Origin: DASRIA01 sp035650255
Lineage (GTDB): Bacteria; Actinomycetota; Thermoleophilia; Solirubrobacterales; JBBDJG01
Length of the DNA stretch: 28,407 nt
NCBI GenBank assembly: GCA_035650255.1
Contig: DASRIA010000051.1
Location: 1 to 28,407, forward strand
Direction of reading: 5' to 3'
A program made the position numbers and the translations under genes. The notes under the pieces were generated by a model. The model searched no databases, was not told the origin of the DNA, and worked only from the letters and a program-made list of their open reading frames with translations. Position 1 is the stretch's first letter. Every line of letters begins with the position of its first letter. Positions 5,539 through 13,516 of this stretch are shown here, in pieces.

Positions 5539-6639
5539 TCAGAGCACCGTCCGGCGGCCCGCGAGCTGCCCGGCCGCGCGCAACGGCAGCAGGAGCCCGA
5601 GCCGGTCGGCTGCCCGCACGCCGGCCGACATGCGGTCGAACGACCGGCTCGTGACCGCGCCCAGCCGATCGTCCTCGATCAGCTCCTGGTACCAGCGCAC
5701 CGTGCGCTCGAGGGTCTCGTTGATGCGGCGCGGGCGGTAGCCCAGCTCGCGCCTCGCCCGGGCCGAGGAGTACCGCCAGTTCGGGGCCATCAGCCGGATG
5801 CCCTCCAGCAATCCGAACGGGACGCCCGCACGCTTCAGCGCATCGGCGACGCCGGCGATCTCGGGCGGCAGCACCAACACGGGATAGCGCACGCCTGAGA
5901 TGCGGGCGATCCGCTCGATCACGTCGGACCAGGGCAGGTTCTCGCCGCCGAGGATGTAGCGCTCGCCAGGTCGCCCGCGGGCGCCCGCCAGGAGGTGCCC
6001 GGCGGCGACGTCCTCGACGTCGACGATGTTCGTATATGCGTCGACGATCGCCGGGAGCCGGCCGCGGAGGTAGTTGGCCACGATCCGCGTCGACGTCTCG
6101 CCGGGGCGCTGCCGGTTGAGCGCCGGGCCGAGCACGTACGAGGGACACACGGAGACGACTTCCGTGCCCAACCGCTCCCCGGCCGACAGCGCACCGCGCT
6201 CGCCCTCGAACTTCGAGTCCGTATAGAGCAGTCCCGTGCCGCCCTCGGGATAAGGGTTGCGCTCGGTGACCGGACGGTCGCCCGTGGCCGGGCCGATCGA
6301 CGCCACGCTGGACGTGACGACGACGCGCCTGACCCCGCATGCCGCCGCGGTTTCGACCGCGATTCGCGGCCCGACGGCGTTCACGCGCCACACCTGCCGC
6401 CGGGGCCGCGACGCGACCATGCCGGCTGTGTGGAACAGCATCTCGATGCCGTCCAGCGCGCGGCGCATGGAGCGCCGGTCGAGCACGTCGGCGGCCACCA
6501 CCTCGACGTCGAGCCCGGCCAGCGCCTCGAGCCGGCGGGAGTCGCGCACGGTCACCCGGACCTCGTCCCCGCGCGCGGCCAGCTGCGCGGCGACGTGGGC
6601 GCCGAGGAAGCCCGTCGCCCCGGTCACGCACACCTTCAC
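5539..6639 (-). CDS. NAD-dependent epimerase/dehydratase (extended SDR, dihydroflavonol-reductase-like)
   Basis: 366 aa. The Rossmann motif GATGFLGAHVAAQLAARGDE is at the N-terminus, followed by DVLDRRSMRRALDGIEMLFH and the active-site Tyr/Lys as YTDSKFEGER. Ser-rich strand 5 reads VVVTSSVASIG. The family oxidises or epimerises sugar, flavonoid-like or hopanoid-linked substrates; the pattern is closest to the HpnA/DFR-like group, but no hopanoid genes are visible nearby. About 40 residues beyond the usual end (SFDRMSAGVRAADRLGLLLP) form an amphipathic tail. Start: GTG at 6639 with GGAGGG five bases upstream. It is the first gene of a two-gene unit with tadA. Confidence 0.85.
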   Translation of the reverse strand: MKVCVTGATGFLGAHVAAQLAARGDEVRVTVRDSRRLEALAGLDVEVVAADVLDRRSMRRALDGIEMLFHTAGMVASRPRRQVWRVNAVGPRIAVETAAACGVRRVVVTSSVASIGPATGDRPVTERNPYPEGGTGLLYTDSKFEGERGALSAGERLGTEVVSVCPSYVLGPALNRQRPGETSTRIVANYLRGRLPAIVDAYTNIVDVEDVAAGHLLAGARGRPGERYILGGENLPWSDVIERIARISGVRYPVLVLPPEIAGVADALKRAGVPFGLLEGIRLMAPNWRYSSARARRELGYRPRRINETLERTVRWYQELIEDDRLGAVTSRSFDRMSAGVRAADRLGLLLPLRAAGQLAGRRTVL

Positions 6640-6738
6640 GGCCGCCCTCCGGCGGTGCTTGCGGCCCAGATGTCGATTTCTATGGCCGGCTCACTCCTGG
6701 TCACCGATACTTCTCCCTCTGGCGGCGTTTTCTGACAG

Positions 6739-8142
6739 ATGCCGGCCGGTACCATCAAACGTCTTCCGGGAATCGTGGCTGAATCGAAATATTTTGGCCT
6801 GCTGACGGCACTCGTGGCCGTCTTCGTCTGTCTGGTTGCAGCGTTGCCTGCGGCCGCAGCCCCGCACGTCCCCGGTGAGCTGGTGGTCAAGTACCGCGCA
6901 GGCTCCTCCGACGCCACGCGCGCCGCGGCGCGCCAGGCGGCCGGGGTCCGGACCGCCTCCGCCGTCGACGCCCGCACCGAGCGGGTGACCGTGCTCGGCA
7001 GCTCCGTACAGGCGGCGGCCAGCGCGCTGGAGCGCCAGGACAGCGTGGTCCACGCCGTCCCCAACTACGTCGCCAAGGCGACGGTCTTCGCGCCCAACGA
7101 CCCCGGCAAGGCCGGGCCCGGAGGATGGGCCACGCTGCAGTGGAACTTCACGGGACCGTTCGGGATCAACGTGGGCGCCGCATGGGAGAACGCGATCGTC
7201 GCCGGCAACTCCGGCGGCGGCGGGGTGAAGGTTGCCGTGCTCGACACCGGTGTTGCGTACCGCACGTCGCCGGACCGCCGCTACCTGCTCGCGCCGGACC
7301 TCGACCGCGCGCGCTTCGTGGGCGGCTATGACTTCGTGCGCGACAACCGCCTCCCCTACGACCGCAACGGCCACGGCACCTTCGTCACGGGAGTGATCGC
7401 GCAGGCCACCAACAACGGCATCGGTCTCACAGGGGTCGCTTACCGCTCGCGCATCATGCCCGTGCGGGTGCTCGACTTCGAGGGCAAGGGCGACGTCGCC
7501 ACGATCGCCCGCGGCATCCGGTTCGCCGCGCGCCGCGGCGCGCGCGTGATCAACATGAGCTTCGAGTTCGACATCGGCCTCACGTCGTCGGAAATCCCGG
7601 ACGTGCTCTCCGCCGTGCGCTACGCCCACCGCCGGGGCGCCGTGATGGTCGCGGCGGCGGGCAACACCGAGGAGACCCGCATCGCCTACCCGGCCCGCGC
7701 GCGCCAGGTGATCGCGGTCGGCGCCACGACCGAGCACGGCTGCGTCGCCGACTACTCCAACTCCGGCAACGGCCTCGACCTGGTGGCGCCCGGCGGCGGC
7801 GCGGACGCGTTCATCGACACGGACGCCAACTGCAGGCCGCTCGAGGACCCGGGGCGCGACGTGTACCAGTTCACGTTCCGCGGAGTGAGCCCGCGCAGGT
7901 TCGGCCTGCCGAGCGGCTACGAGGGCACCTCGATGGCGGTGCCGCACGTGAGCGGGACGATCGCGCTGCTGCTCGGCGCGCGCACGCTCGGCGAGCGTCC
8001 GTCACCGGAAGCGATCAAGTCGCGGCTCGAGACGACCGCCCGCGACCTGGGGACGCCCGGCTACGACCAGCTCTACGGGTGGGGCCTGCTGAACTCCGCG
8101 GCCGCCACGACGCCCCCCGCGCCGCCGCCGGCCACGCCATAG
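6739..8142 (+). CDS. Secreted S8 (subtilisin-like) serine protease
   Basis: 467 aa. A basic start and hydrophobic core (about 20-42, ending ALPAAAAP) form a signal peptide. An I9-like prodomain follows (GELVVKYRAGSSDATRAAAR to AVPNYVA), then the catalytic domain. The triad and oxyanion residues are all present: Asp169 in AVLDTGV, His212 in NGHGTFVTG, Asn309 in AAAGN and Ser398 in GTSMAVPHVSG. The tail is Pro/Ala-rich. It is probably an exported, self-processing protease of the fervidolysin/thermitase type. ATG at 6739 has a weak ribosome site; a GTG at 6775 would give a better-placed signal peptide (AESKYFGLLTALVAVFV) and is a real alternative. A structured hairpin repeat follows the stop. 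Confidence 0.9.
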   Translation: MPAGTIKRLPGIVAESKYFGLLTALVAVFVCLVAALPAAAAPHVPGELVVKYRAGSSDATRAAARQAAGVRTASAVDARTERVTVLGSSVQAAASALERQDSVVHAVPNYVAKATVFAPNDPGKAGPGGWATLQWNFTGPFGINVGAAWENAIVAGNSGGGGVKVAVLDTGVAYRTSPDRRYLLAPDLDRARFVGGYDFVRDNRLPYDRNGHGTFVTGVIAQATNNGIGLTGVAYRSRIMPVRVLDFEGKGDVATIARGIRFAARRGARVINMSFEFDIGLTSSEIPDVLSAVRYAHRRGAVMVAAAGNTEETRIAYPARARQVIAVGATTEHGCVADYSNSGNGLDLVAPGGGADAFIDTDANCRPLEDPGRDVYQFTFRGVSPRRFGLPSGYEGTSMAVPHVSGTIALLLGARTLGERPSPEAIKSRLETTARDLGTPGYDQLYGWGLLNSAAATTPPAPPPATP

Positions 8143-8166
8143 CGCGAAGGCCCGCCGGGAAGAGAT

Positions 8167-8215
8167 CAGGTGAGAGCAGATGGGGTCGCTGTACGACCCT
8201 GGGCGCTCTCACCTG
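8167..8215. repeat. CAGGTGAGAGCA hairpin repeat, copy 1 (likely shared terminator)
   Basis: An 11-bp perfect outer stem CAGGTGAGAGC/GCTCTCACCTG and a 6-bp inner stem GGGTCG/CGACCC around a 5-base loop. It aligns without gaps to 19267-19313. It lies between the convergent subtilase and universal stress genes. No T run follows on either strand, so termination would not be the classic intrinsic kind. Confidence 0.65.
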
Positions 8216-8242
8216 GGTGGTGCGCGGCGGCCGGGCGGACGA

Positions 8243-8686
8243 CTAAGTCGTTCGAATGATCAGCACCGAGCTCGGCGCGTGGTGCGAGACCTTGTTGGGG
8301 ACGCTCCCCAGCAGGAAGCGCTTGGCCCCCGTCATCCCCTTGTTGCCGACCACGATCAGGTCGGCTTTCTCCTCGTCGGCGACATCGAGGATCACGTCCG
8401 CCGGCTCACCCTGGCGCGCGTAGGTGCGCACCTTGACGCCGGCGTCCTCGGCTTCCTTGGCAGCCTCCGCGAGCGTGGCGTCGACGTCCTCGCTGGGGCT
8501 CACGGTGTGCTCGATGTCGGCGGGCGCCTCGAGGCGCTCCTCCCGCAGCCGCGATGCGGGCACCGGGTCGTAGGCGCTCACGATCTCGAGCGTCGCGCCG
8601 GTCTGCTTGGCCAGCTCGGTCGCCTGGCGCACGGCTTCCCTGGCGGTCTCCGAGCCGTCCGTTCCGACCACGATGCGAGAGAACAT
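8243..8686 (-). CDS. Universal stress protein (UspA family, ATP-binding type)
   Basis: 147 aa, one Usp domain. The N-terminus FSRIVVGTDGSETAREAVRQ carries the conserved Asp and Ser of strand 1. The ATP-binding signature G-2x-G-9x-G-S is complete as GNKGMTGAKRFLLGS, so this is the nucleotide-binding subclass (MJ0577-like) rather than the UspA subclass that lacks ATP. Proteins of this kind act as stress or energy sensors in the cytosol. Start: ATG at 8686 with a purine-rich GGAGGAGGGG immediately upstream. It is convergent with the subtilase and divergent from the microprotein gene at 8830. An AGTGT...ACACT repeat lies in the divergent gap near 8738-8753. Confidence 0.92.
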   Translation of the reverse strand: MFSRIVVGTDGSETAREAVRQATELAKQTGATLEIVSAYDPVPASRLREERLEAPADIEHTVSPSEDVDATLAEAAKEAEDAGVKVRTYARQGEPADVILDVADEEKADLIVVGNKGMTGAKRFLLGSVPNKVSHHAPSSVLIIRTT

Positions 8687-8829
8687 CTCCCCTCCTCCGA
8701 GGAATCAGGTGCAAAGGTGCGAAAGCGGGCGGATCATAAGTGTTCTGTGACACTCGCGGCAGAGATGCGGGCGGTCCTGCAATCCGGCCGCGCTCCGCGC
8801 CGCTCCCGTTACCCTTCCAACCCCCGGCC

Positions 8830-8928
8830 ATGGACCGTCCGCCGATACCTCCGTTCTGGATCGCCGTGCAGATCCTGATCATCATCTGCGTCCTCATCTC
8901 CGCGGTGATCGTGATCGTCAAGCTGTGA
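8830..8928 (+). CDS. 32-aa single-helix membrane microprotein
   Basis: The product is a short MDRPPIPPFW head followed by one continuous hydrophobic helix rich in Ile and Val and a terminal Lys-Leu. This is a bitopic mini-membrane protein. The case that it is real is its junction: the stop TGA overlaps the GTG start of the next gene in a GTGA, which is the coupling used elsewhere in this window (TTGA at 13513, CTGA at 21762). TACCCT at 8810-8815 fits an actinobacterial -10 that would leave a leader of only about 8 bases. No family is recognised. It may assist insertion or stability of the membrane protein encoded next. Confidence 0.6.
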   Translation: MDRPPIPPFWIAVQILIIICVLISAVIVIVKL

Positions 8929-9668
8929 CGGGCGCGCCGCCCAGCGCTCCCGCCGAGCCCGACTACGGTCCCTCACTTCCCGAGATCGTGCGCCCGTGGC
9001 TGCGTGCCCGGCCGCCGTGGCAGCGGCTCGCCATGGGAGCGGCGGTGCTGCTCCTGCTGGCCGGCATCGTGGCGCTGGTGATCCGCAGCGAAGCGGCGGA
9101 CGGCAGCTACCAGCAGACGGAGGCCGACGCGCGCGAACGCGGCCTCAACCCGATCGAGTTCCACTTCGACCACTCCCGGAAGCTCGAGCTGTCGAAGCCC
9201 GACGGCGCCTATGTGCGCGCCGAGCGCAGGCGCGACGGCGAGCTCGTCGGGAGCATCACCGTGTCGCCGTTTCGCCTGGAGCGCCGGGAAGGCTTCATCG
9301 CCGGATACCTGCCGCTGGTGGCGACCGACCTCCAGCGCCAGGCGGCCCGGCGCTACGACCACTTCCGGCTCCAGTTCGAGGGGCGCGCGCGTGTGAACGA
9401 GGTCGAGGGCTACCAGTTCGCGTTCACGGCCCGGCTTGCCCGCGCGGGCGGCGGCGACCCGCGGCAGCTCTTCGGCCGCATCGTCGTGCTGCCGGAGCCG
9501 TATGACTACGAGGAGCCCGAGCAGGAGCACCCGCCGGGGCAGAATCCCACGCGCGGGCTGATGATCACGATGCTCGCCACGACCCTGGACGAGCCGGACT
9601 CCCCCACGCGGGTCGGGGACGAAGGGATCCTGCAGAAGCCGTTTCGCAGCTTCCGCTTCGGGAGCTAG
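8925..9668 (+). CDS. Single-pass membrane protein of unknown function, extracytoplasmic domain
   Basis: 247 aa. A Pro-rich cytoplasmic head (about 1-35) is followed by one transmembrane helix (MGAAVLLLLAGIVALVI, about 37-53). The C-terminal domain is soluble and charged, rich in Arg/Glu with alternating strand-like segments (GELVGSITVSPFRLERREG, YQFAFTARLARAGG) and no Cys. The layout suggests an anchored beta-sandwich sensor or stabiliser. It is translationally coupled to the 32-aa membrane microprotein upstream and convergent with the ECF sigma gene, whose stop is 10 bases away. I do not recognise the family. Confidence 0.75.
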   Translation: MTGAPPSAPAEPDYGPSLPEIVRPWLRARPPWQRLAMGAAVLLLLAGIVALVIRSEAADGSYQQTEADARERGLNPIEFHFDHSRKLELSKPDGAYVRAERRRDGELVGSITVSPFRLERREGFIAGYLPLVATDLQRQAARRYDHFRLQFEGRARVNEVEGYQFAFTARLARAGGGDPRQLFGRIVVLPEPYDYEEPEQEHPPGQNPTRGLMITMLATTLDEPDSPTRVGDEGILQKPFRSFRFGS

Positions 9669-9677
9669 CGGCCCGGC

Positions 9678-11153
9678 CTAGGGGATCTGGGCGGCGCTGC
9701 CGGTCGCCCCGGTCGCCGCGGAGCTGCCGGTGGCGCCGGTCGTGCCCTGCGGCTTGGGCGGGAGGGGAGTGGCGGGCACCGATGCGCCGCCGGTCTCGGT
9801 TTGCGCATCGGCGTCGCTGCCGGTGACGGGCGGGGGCTCCTCGGTGGGAGCAGGCGTCTCCCCGTCCTCCCCGGCCACCGCGCCGGCGTCGCCTGTGGTG
9901 CCGACCTCGGGTGCCGCGGCCTTCGGGTCCGCGGTGCTCGCCTCCGCGGGCTTCTCGGCCGGGGCCTGGGCCGGCTCGGTCAGCTCTGCCGGGGCACCGT
10001 TGAGCGACGCGCCGCCGGTCGGGTTGACCGCGGGCGCCTGCTGCACCTTGGCCGGGGCGGTCGCGGCGGGCTTGACCGGGTCCGGCGCCGCGACGCGCTT
10101 CGCCTCCACCGCGCCTCCGGCGATCACCGCGGTGACGGCAACGCCCGCGACCGCCTTGGAGGCGACCGCGCCGATACCGAGCCCGCCGGCTCCGGCCAGG
10201 CTGCCGGCTGCGCCGCCGGCGGCCGCGGTGCCCGCGACGCCGGTGGCCGCGCCGGATGCGGCTGTGACGGCGCCCGTGGCGCCGCACGCGCCGGTCGCGG
10301 CCGTGCCGCCCGCGGCTCCGCCACCGCCTCCGGCGAGCGCTGCGCCTCCCAGCTTCACCAGGGCAAGCTTCTTCAAGATCAGCAGTGGGCCGATGGGGAA
10401 GGCGAGCGCCATCGCGGTGGTGGTCTTGCGCAGCTGGGTGCGATAGTCGCGGCACTCCTCGCACTCGCGCACGTGCCTGCGCAGTGCGGGCGAGGCCTTC
10501 TTCAGCCCCTCGGAGACCTCCGCCAGCTGGAGCCGGACGTCGTCGCAGCTGAGCTGACGCGCCTCCGCGGCCTCCGCCAGCGACATCCGCGCCCGCACGA
10601 GCAGCGACTTGACGCTCGGGATGGTGGTCTCCATCGCCTCGGCGATCTGGTCGTACGAGAGGGCGTCGATCTCCCGCAGGAGGAGCGCGGTGCGCTGCGA
10701 CTCCGCGAGCTTCTGGACGTCCTCGAGCAGATGCCGGACATCGGCGCGGCGGTGCACCACGTCCGCCGTGCTGCGACCGTGCGCATCCATGTGCTCGTCC
10801 ATCGTGTCGCTCGCATCGGCGGTCGGGCGGCGCAGGTGGTTCAGGCAGCGGTTGCGCGCGATCCGGTAGAGCCATGGCCGCACGTTGATCTCGCGCTGGT
10901 CGGCAAGGATCGCGTTGTAGGCGTTCGCGAAGACCTCCTGCAGCACATCCTCCGCGTCCTCGCGGGAGCCGAGCATGTGCCGGCAGAACCCGAGGAGCCG
11001 GGTCCGATAGCGGCCGAAGAGGACCTCGAATGCGGCGTCGTTGCCGGTGCGCAGGAGCGCGATCAGGCGCTCGTCCGACTGCAGGCGCAGAAGCGGGGAG
11101 CGGCCGCCCAGCAGGACGGATCGAGACGTCTTGGTGGCAGTGGTGGTCGTCAC
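9678..11153 (-). CDS. ECF sigma factor fused to zinc-finger, transmembrane and Pro/Ala-rich C-terminus
   Basis: 491 aa, more than twice a plain ECF factor. Sigma region 2 covers about 28-110 (FEVLFGRYRTRLLGFCRHML, DAEDVLQEVF, RPWLYRIARN) and region 4 about 140-197 (LLREIDALSYDQIAEAMETT, IPSVKSLLVRAR). Next comes an anti-sigma-like zinc site with Cys203, His227, Cys231 and Cys234 (HVRECEEC). A long Gly/Ala stretch, a hydrophobic helix near 334-348 (AVAGVAVTAVIAGG) and about 140 low-complexity Pro/Ala/Thr/Glu residues follow. A sigma factor and its own membrane tether in one chain suggest release by proteolysis, or direct gating by the C-terminus. This layout is known in some actinobacterial ECF groups. 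The start is taken as GTG at 11153; no ribosome site is obvious. Confidence 0.88.
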   Translation of the reverse strand: MTTTTATKTSRSVLLGGRSPLLRLQSDERLIALLRTGNDAAFEVLFGRYRTRLLGFCRHMLGSREDAEDVLQEVFANAYNAILADQREINVRPWLYRIARNRCLNHLRRPTADASDTMDEHMDAHGRSTADVVHRRADVRHLLEDVQKLAESQRTALLLREIDALSYDQIAEAMETTIPSVKSLLVRARMSLAEAAEARQLSCDDVRLQLAEVSEGLKKASPALRRHVRECEECRDYRTQLRKTTTAMALAFPIGPLLILKKLALVKLGGAALAGGGGGAAGGTAATGACGATGAVTAASGAATGVAGTAAAGGAAGSLAGAGGLGIGAVASKAVAGVAVTAVIAGGAVEAKRVAAPDPVKPAATAPAKVQQAPAVNPTGGASLNGAPAELTEPAQAPAEKPAEASTADPKAAAPEVGTTGDAGAVAGEDGETPAPTEEPPPVTGSDADAQTETGGASVPATPLPPKPQGTTGATGSSAATGATGSAAQIP

Positions 11154-11303
11154 GCGTGACTGGTCGGAGCGGTTCGCGAAGCCTGCTCAGACCGGGAAAC
11201 ACCGTAGCAGCGGGGGAGTTGCGATCTGCCGGTTGAGCGGGTCCGCCCGCGCAGCCTCGATTTCGGCGCCTTGCTGGGGTTTCGCGGCGCTACAGTCTGC
11301 GTG

Positions 11304-11388
11304 GCCCGGGTGCTGGAACTGGCTATACAGGGCGGGCTTAAAACCCGCTGTCCTCACGGACTTGTGGGTTCGACTCCCACCCCGGGCA
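11304..11388 (+). tRNA. tRNA-Leu (anticodon TAA)
   Basis: 85 nt class II tRNA. The acceptor GCCCGGG/CCCGGGC has discriminator A. Anticodon stem GCGGG/CCCGC closes loop CTTAAAA, so the anticodon is UAA and it reads UUA. A variable arm follows, then T arm GTGGG-TTCGACT-CCCAC. CCA is not encoded. TACAGT at 11291-11296 is a plausible -10. In high-GC actinobacteria UUA codons are rare, so this tRNA can limit genes that use them. Confidence 0.95.
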
Positions 11389-11392
11389 CTTG

Positions 11393-11474
11393 GGAGGTCG
11401 CGGGCGCCAACTTTCCCTCCTGAGTTCCACCTGTCGGAACGCACGGGGGGAAGTTCGCCGTCCGCGCGACCTCC
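11393..11474. repeat. Long hairpin containing AACTTT-type repeat copy 2
   Basis: Outer arms GGAGGTCGCG (11393-11402) and CGCGACCTCC (11465-11474) pair perfectly. Inside, AACTTTCCC (11409-11417) pairs with GGGGGAAGTT (11446-11455), and GTTCC/GGAAC (11424-11428/11436-11440) closes a 7-base loop. The inner part matches the design of the repeats at 5000-5048 and 24846-24896. It starts five bases after tRNA-Leu and may terminate both the tRNA and the convergent MBL gene. Confidence 0.65.
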
Positions 11475-11514
11475 TCCGTACCTACCCGGTTGGGGGGCGG
11501 GCCGCGCCTGCGGC

Positions 11515-12777
11515 TCAGCCCGCGAGCGCCTGCTCGAGCTGCCCGCGCACGTCGCCCTTGAGCGGGTCGGCATGCCCGGGCCAGGCGGCGGCCGGCTCCA
11601 GCTCCGCGAGCTTGCGGATGCTCGCGCGCGCCTTGTCCGTGTCCCAGTTGAACGCGGGGTGCGGGATGCGGGCCGCTCCCTTCTGCCCGGTCTGCGGGTT
11701 CAGGGTGTAGAAGCAGTCGCTGGTGAGCGCCAGCCGGTCGTCCTCGCGCCACAGGCCGATCTGTCCCGGCGCATGGCCGGGCAGGTCGATCACCTTGAAG
11801 CCGGCGATGTCGTCGCCCTCGGACACGGTCCCTTCGACCTTCACCGGGCCGCCGTCCCAAATGCCGAGCATCCGCGGGAACACGGGTCGCGCGTACCAGT
11901 CGAGCTCCGAGATGCGGAAGTAATGCTCGCCCCCGTCGCCCTCCGTGTCGGCGCGGTTGTCGGGGTGGCAGTAGACGGGTGCACCCAGGCCCGGGGCCGC
12001 GCCCCGGTGATCGGGGTGGCCATGGCCGAGGACGATGCGCTTGATGCCCCCCAGTCCGGCGGCCACCGACCCGATCCCCCGGACCATCGACCGGATCCCG
12101 GCGTCGAACACCGTCACCTGCCCGTCGTCCTCGATCAGGTACACGTTCATGACCTTCTGCGGGAAGCCCCCCCGCACGAGCCACACGTCCTCGGCGACCT
12201 GGCTGACCGCCGGCTGGACGAAGGGCCGCAGCAGCCGCGTGCGCGTGTTGAAGGCCGCCGCCATGCGACGCTCGGTCGTGCTCTGCTGCGGCGGGAGCAG
12301 GCCGACCGCACGCGCAAACGCCCCGCTGTCGTAGTAGGCGTCGTTGCGGACGATCTGGCCGTCCTCGACGGTCAGCAGGTCGATGCCCTCGAGCTCCACC
12401 CGCGCGCCCGTGGGCTCGATGCCCTGGAACGGGCCGCCGCAGAACGTGCCGGTCGCGTGCCAGCGCACCGCGGCCTGGTTGCGCGCCGCGACCACGTCCA
12501 GCACCTCGAAGCGCATGTCCGGCATCGCGGCGAAGGTCTCCTCGAAGAAGGCGCGCATCTCGCCCGGAACCGAGAGCGGGCGGCCGAGCGGCGCGATGTT
12601 CTCGATGCCGCCCGCCTTCCAGCACGCGGCCATCGCGTCGATGTCGCGGGCCGCCACCGCGTCGAAGTAGGTGCGGGCCACCTTCCCGGGACCCGGCGCG
12701 CGGGTCTTCTGCTCGCCGGTCTGCTGCGCGGCCTCGGCGCTGACCTCCGTCTTGGTCCTGTCGGTGGCTTCTGACAA
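11515..12777 (-). CDS. SnoaL-like (NTF2-fold) domain fused to metallo-beta-lactamase-fold hydrolase
   Basis: 420 aa in two domains. Residues about 28-155 are a SnoaL/NTF2-like cone (KVARTYFDAVAARDIDAMAA, GEMRAFFEETFAAMPDMRFE, RWHATGTFCGG). Residues about 185-418 are a metallo-beta-lactamase fold with all metal ligands: His252, His254, Asp256 and His257 in HGHPDH, His335 in DLPGHAPG, Asp354 in TSDCF and His402 in WPGHADP. The second half is a binuclear-zinc hydrolase, possibly a lactonase or thioesterase; the first half could bind a polycyclic or hydrophobic substrate. Start: TTG at 12777, with AGGAAGGAG five bases upstream and none of the arginine-rich upstream frame kept. The nearest upstream gene is hydratase-like, so both may act on ring-cleavage products. 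Confidence 0.88.
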   Translation of the reverse strand: MSEATDRTKTEVSAEAAQQTGEQKTRAPGPGKVARTYFDAVAARDIDAMAACWKAGGIENIAPLGRPLSVPGEMRAFFEETFAAMPDMRFEVLDVVAARNQAAVRWHATGTFCGGPFQGIEPTGARVELEGIDLLTVEDGQIVRNDAYYDSGAFARAVGLLPPQQSTTERRMAAAFNTRTRLLRPFVQPAVSQVAEDVWLVRGGFPQKVMNVYLIEDDGQVTVFDAGIRSMVRGIGSVAAGLGGIKRIVLGHGHPDHRGAAPGLGAPVYCHPDNRADTEGDGGEHYFRISELDWYARPVFPRMLGIWDGGPVKVEGTVSEGDDIAGFKVIDLPGHAPGQIGLWREDDRLALTSDCFYTLNPQTGQKGAARIPHPAFNWDTDKARASIRKLAELEPAAAWPGHADPLKGDVRGQLEQALAG

Positions 12778-12850
12778 GGCTGCTCCTTCCTCTCGGGTAG
12801 GCCCATGGCTCCGCCGCGCGCAGCATAGCCGCGCGGCCGCCGGGGCCTCG

Positions 12851-13516
12851 TCAAGCCGCCGTGAGCTCCAGCGCGACGCCGCCCAGACGCTCGACCTCGA
12901 GCTCGAAGCGCTCACCCGCCGCGGCCGGCACCGCCGTCATGAGAGAGCCGGCGATGATCACCTCGCCCGCGCGCAGGGACTCCCCCACGGCGTCCAGATA
13001 GCCGGACACCAGTGCGATCACCTCAGCGGGCGGCATGCCCGCCGCCGCCACGTCGATCTCATGTACCTCCTCCCCCGGGCACCGGAAGCGCGCGGCGAGG
13101 CCATCCACGCTCGCGGCCCCTTCCTGCGCGGGCCCCAGGACCACCGCACGGTGGAAGACATTGCCGGACAGCACCCGCTCGAGGTCGTCGAACGGCATGT
13201 CGACGTCGATCACCTCGAGCGCCGCGCCGAGCCCCGCCACCGTGCTGTCCTCGCCGACGTGCACCGCGATCTCGGGCTCGACGGCCGGCCCGGTCGCGCC
13301 CGCGAGCGAATGCGCGGTGCCGGCGCTGACCTGCGTGCCGGAGGCGAGGTAGCCGATCACGGGGCGCGTGATCCCGAGCGCCCGCTGCACGCGCGGATCG
13401 TTGAGCGCGATCTTCCACCCCACCCGGCGCTCCCCCGCCGCCTCCCGCGCGCGCAGCGACCGCAGCTGCGCCTCCAACCCGCCCGCGATCCGCGGGTCGA
13501 GCGCAGGCCCGCTCAA
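12851..13516 (-). CDS. 2-keto-4-pentenoate hydratase / fumarylacetoacetate-hydrolase-superfamily protein
   Basis: 221 aa, close to the MhpD/hydratase group, which adds water to 2-hydroxypenta-2,4-dienoate after meta ring cleavage; decarboxylases of the same fold are alternatives. The N-terminal helix REAAGERRVGWKIALNDP with the GWKI motif is typical. The metal-binding acids lie in AVEPEIAVHV (ExE) and in the AALEVIDVDM segment. The end GEVIIAGSLMTAVPAAAGE matches the family's late GSLT-type loop. Start: TTG at 13516, overlapping the previous gene's TGA as TTGA, so translation is coupled to the membrane protein upstream. The 73-bp gap to the MBL gene may hold a promoter. Confidence 0.82.
   Translation of the reverse strand: MSGPALDPRIAGGLEAQLRSLRAREAAGERRVGWKIALNDPRVQRALGITRPVIGYLASGTQVSAGTAHSLAGATGPAVEPEIAVHVGEDSTVAGLGAALEVIDVDMPFDDLERVLSGNVFHRAVVLGPAQEGAASVDGLAARFRCPGEEVHEIDVAAAGMPPAEVIALVSGYLDAVGESLRAGEVIIAGSLMTAVPAAAGERFELEVERLGGVALELTAA

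Noticed and set aside
8738..8753. AGTGT-N6-ACACT repeat in the usp/microprotein gap
   Set aside because: Only 5-bp arms; could easily be chance, so it is mentioned under the stress protein but not called as an operator.
9565..11202. 545-aa minus-strand frame over the sigma factor
   Set aside because: Arg-rich shadow of the sigma gene in another frame; the frame at 9678-11153 has the sigma domains.
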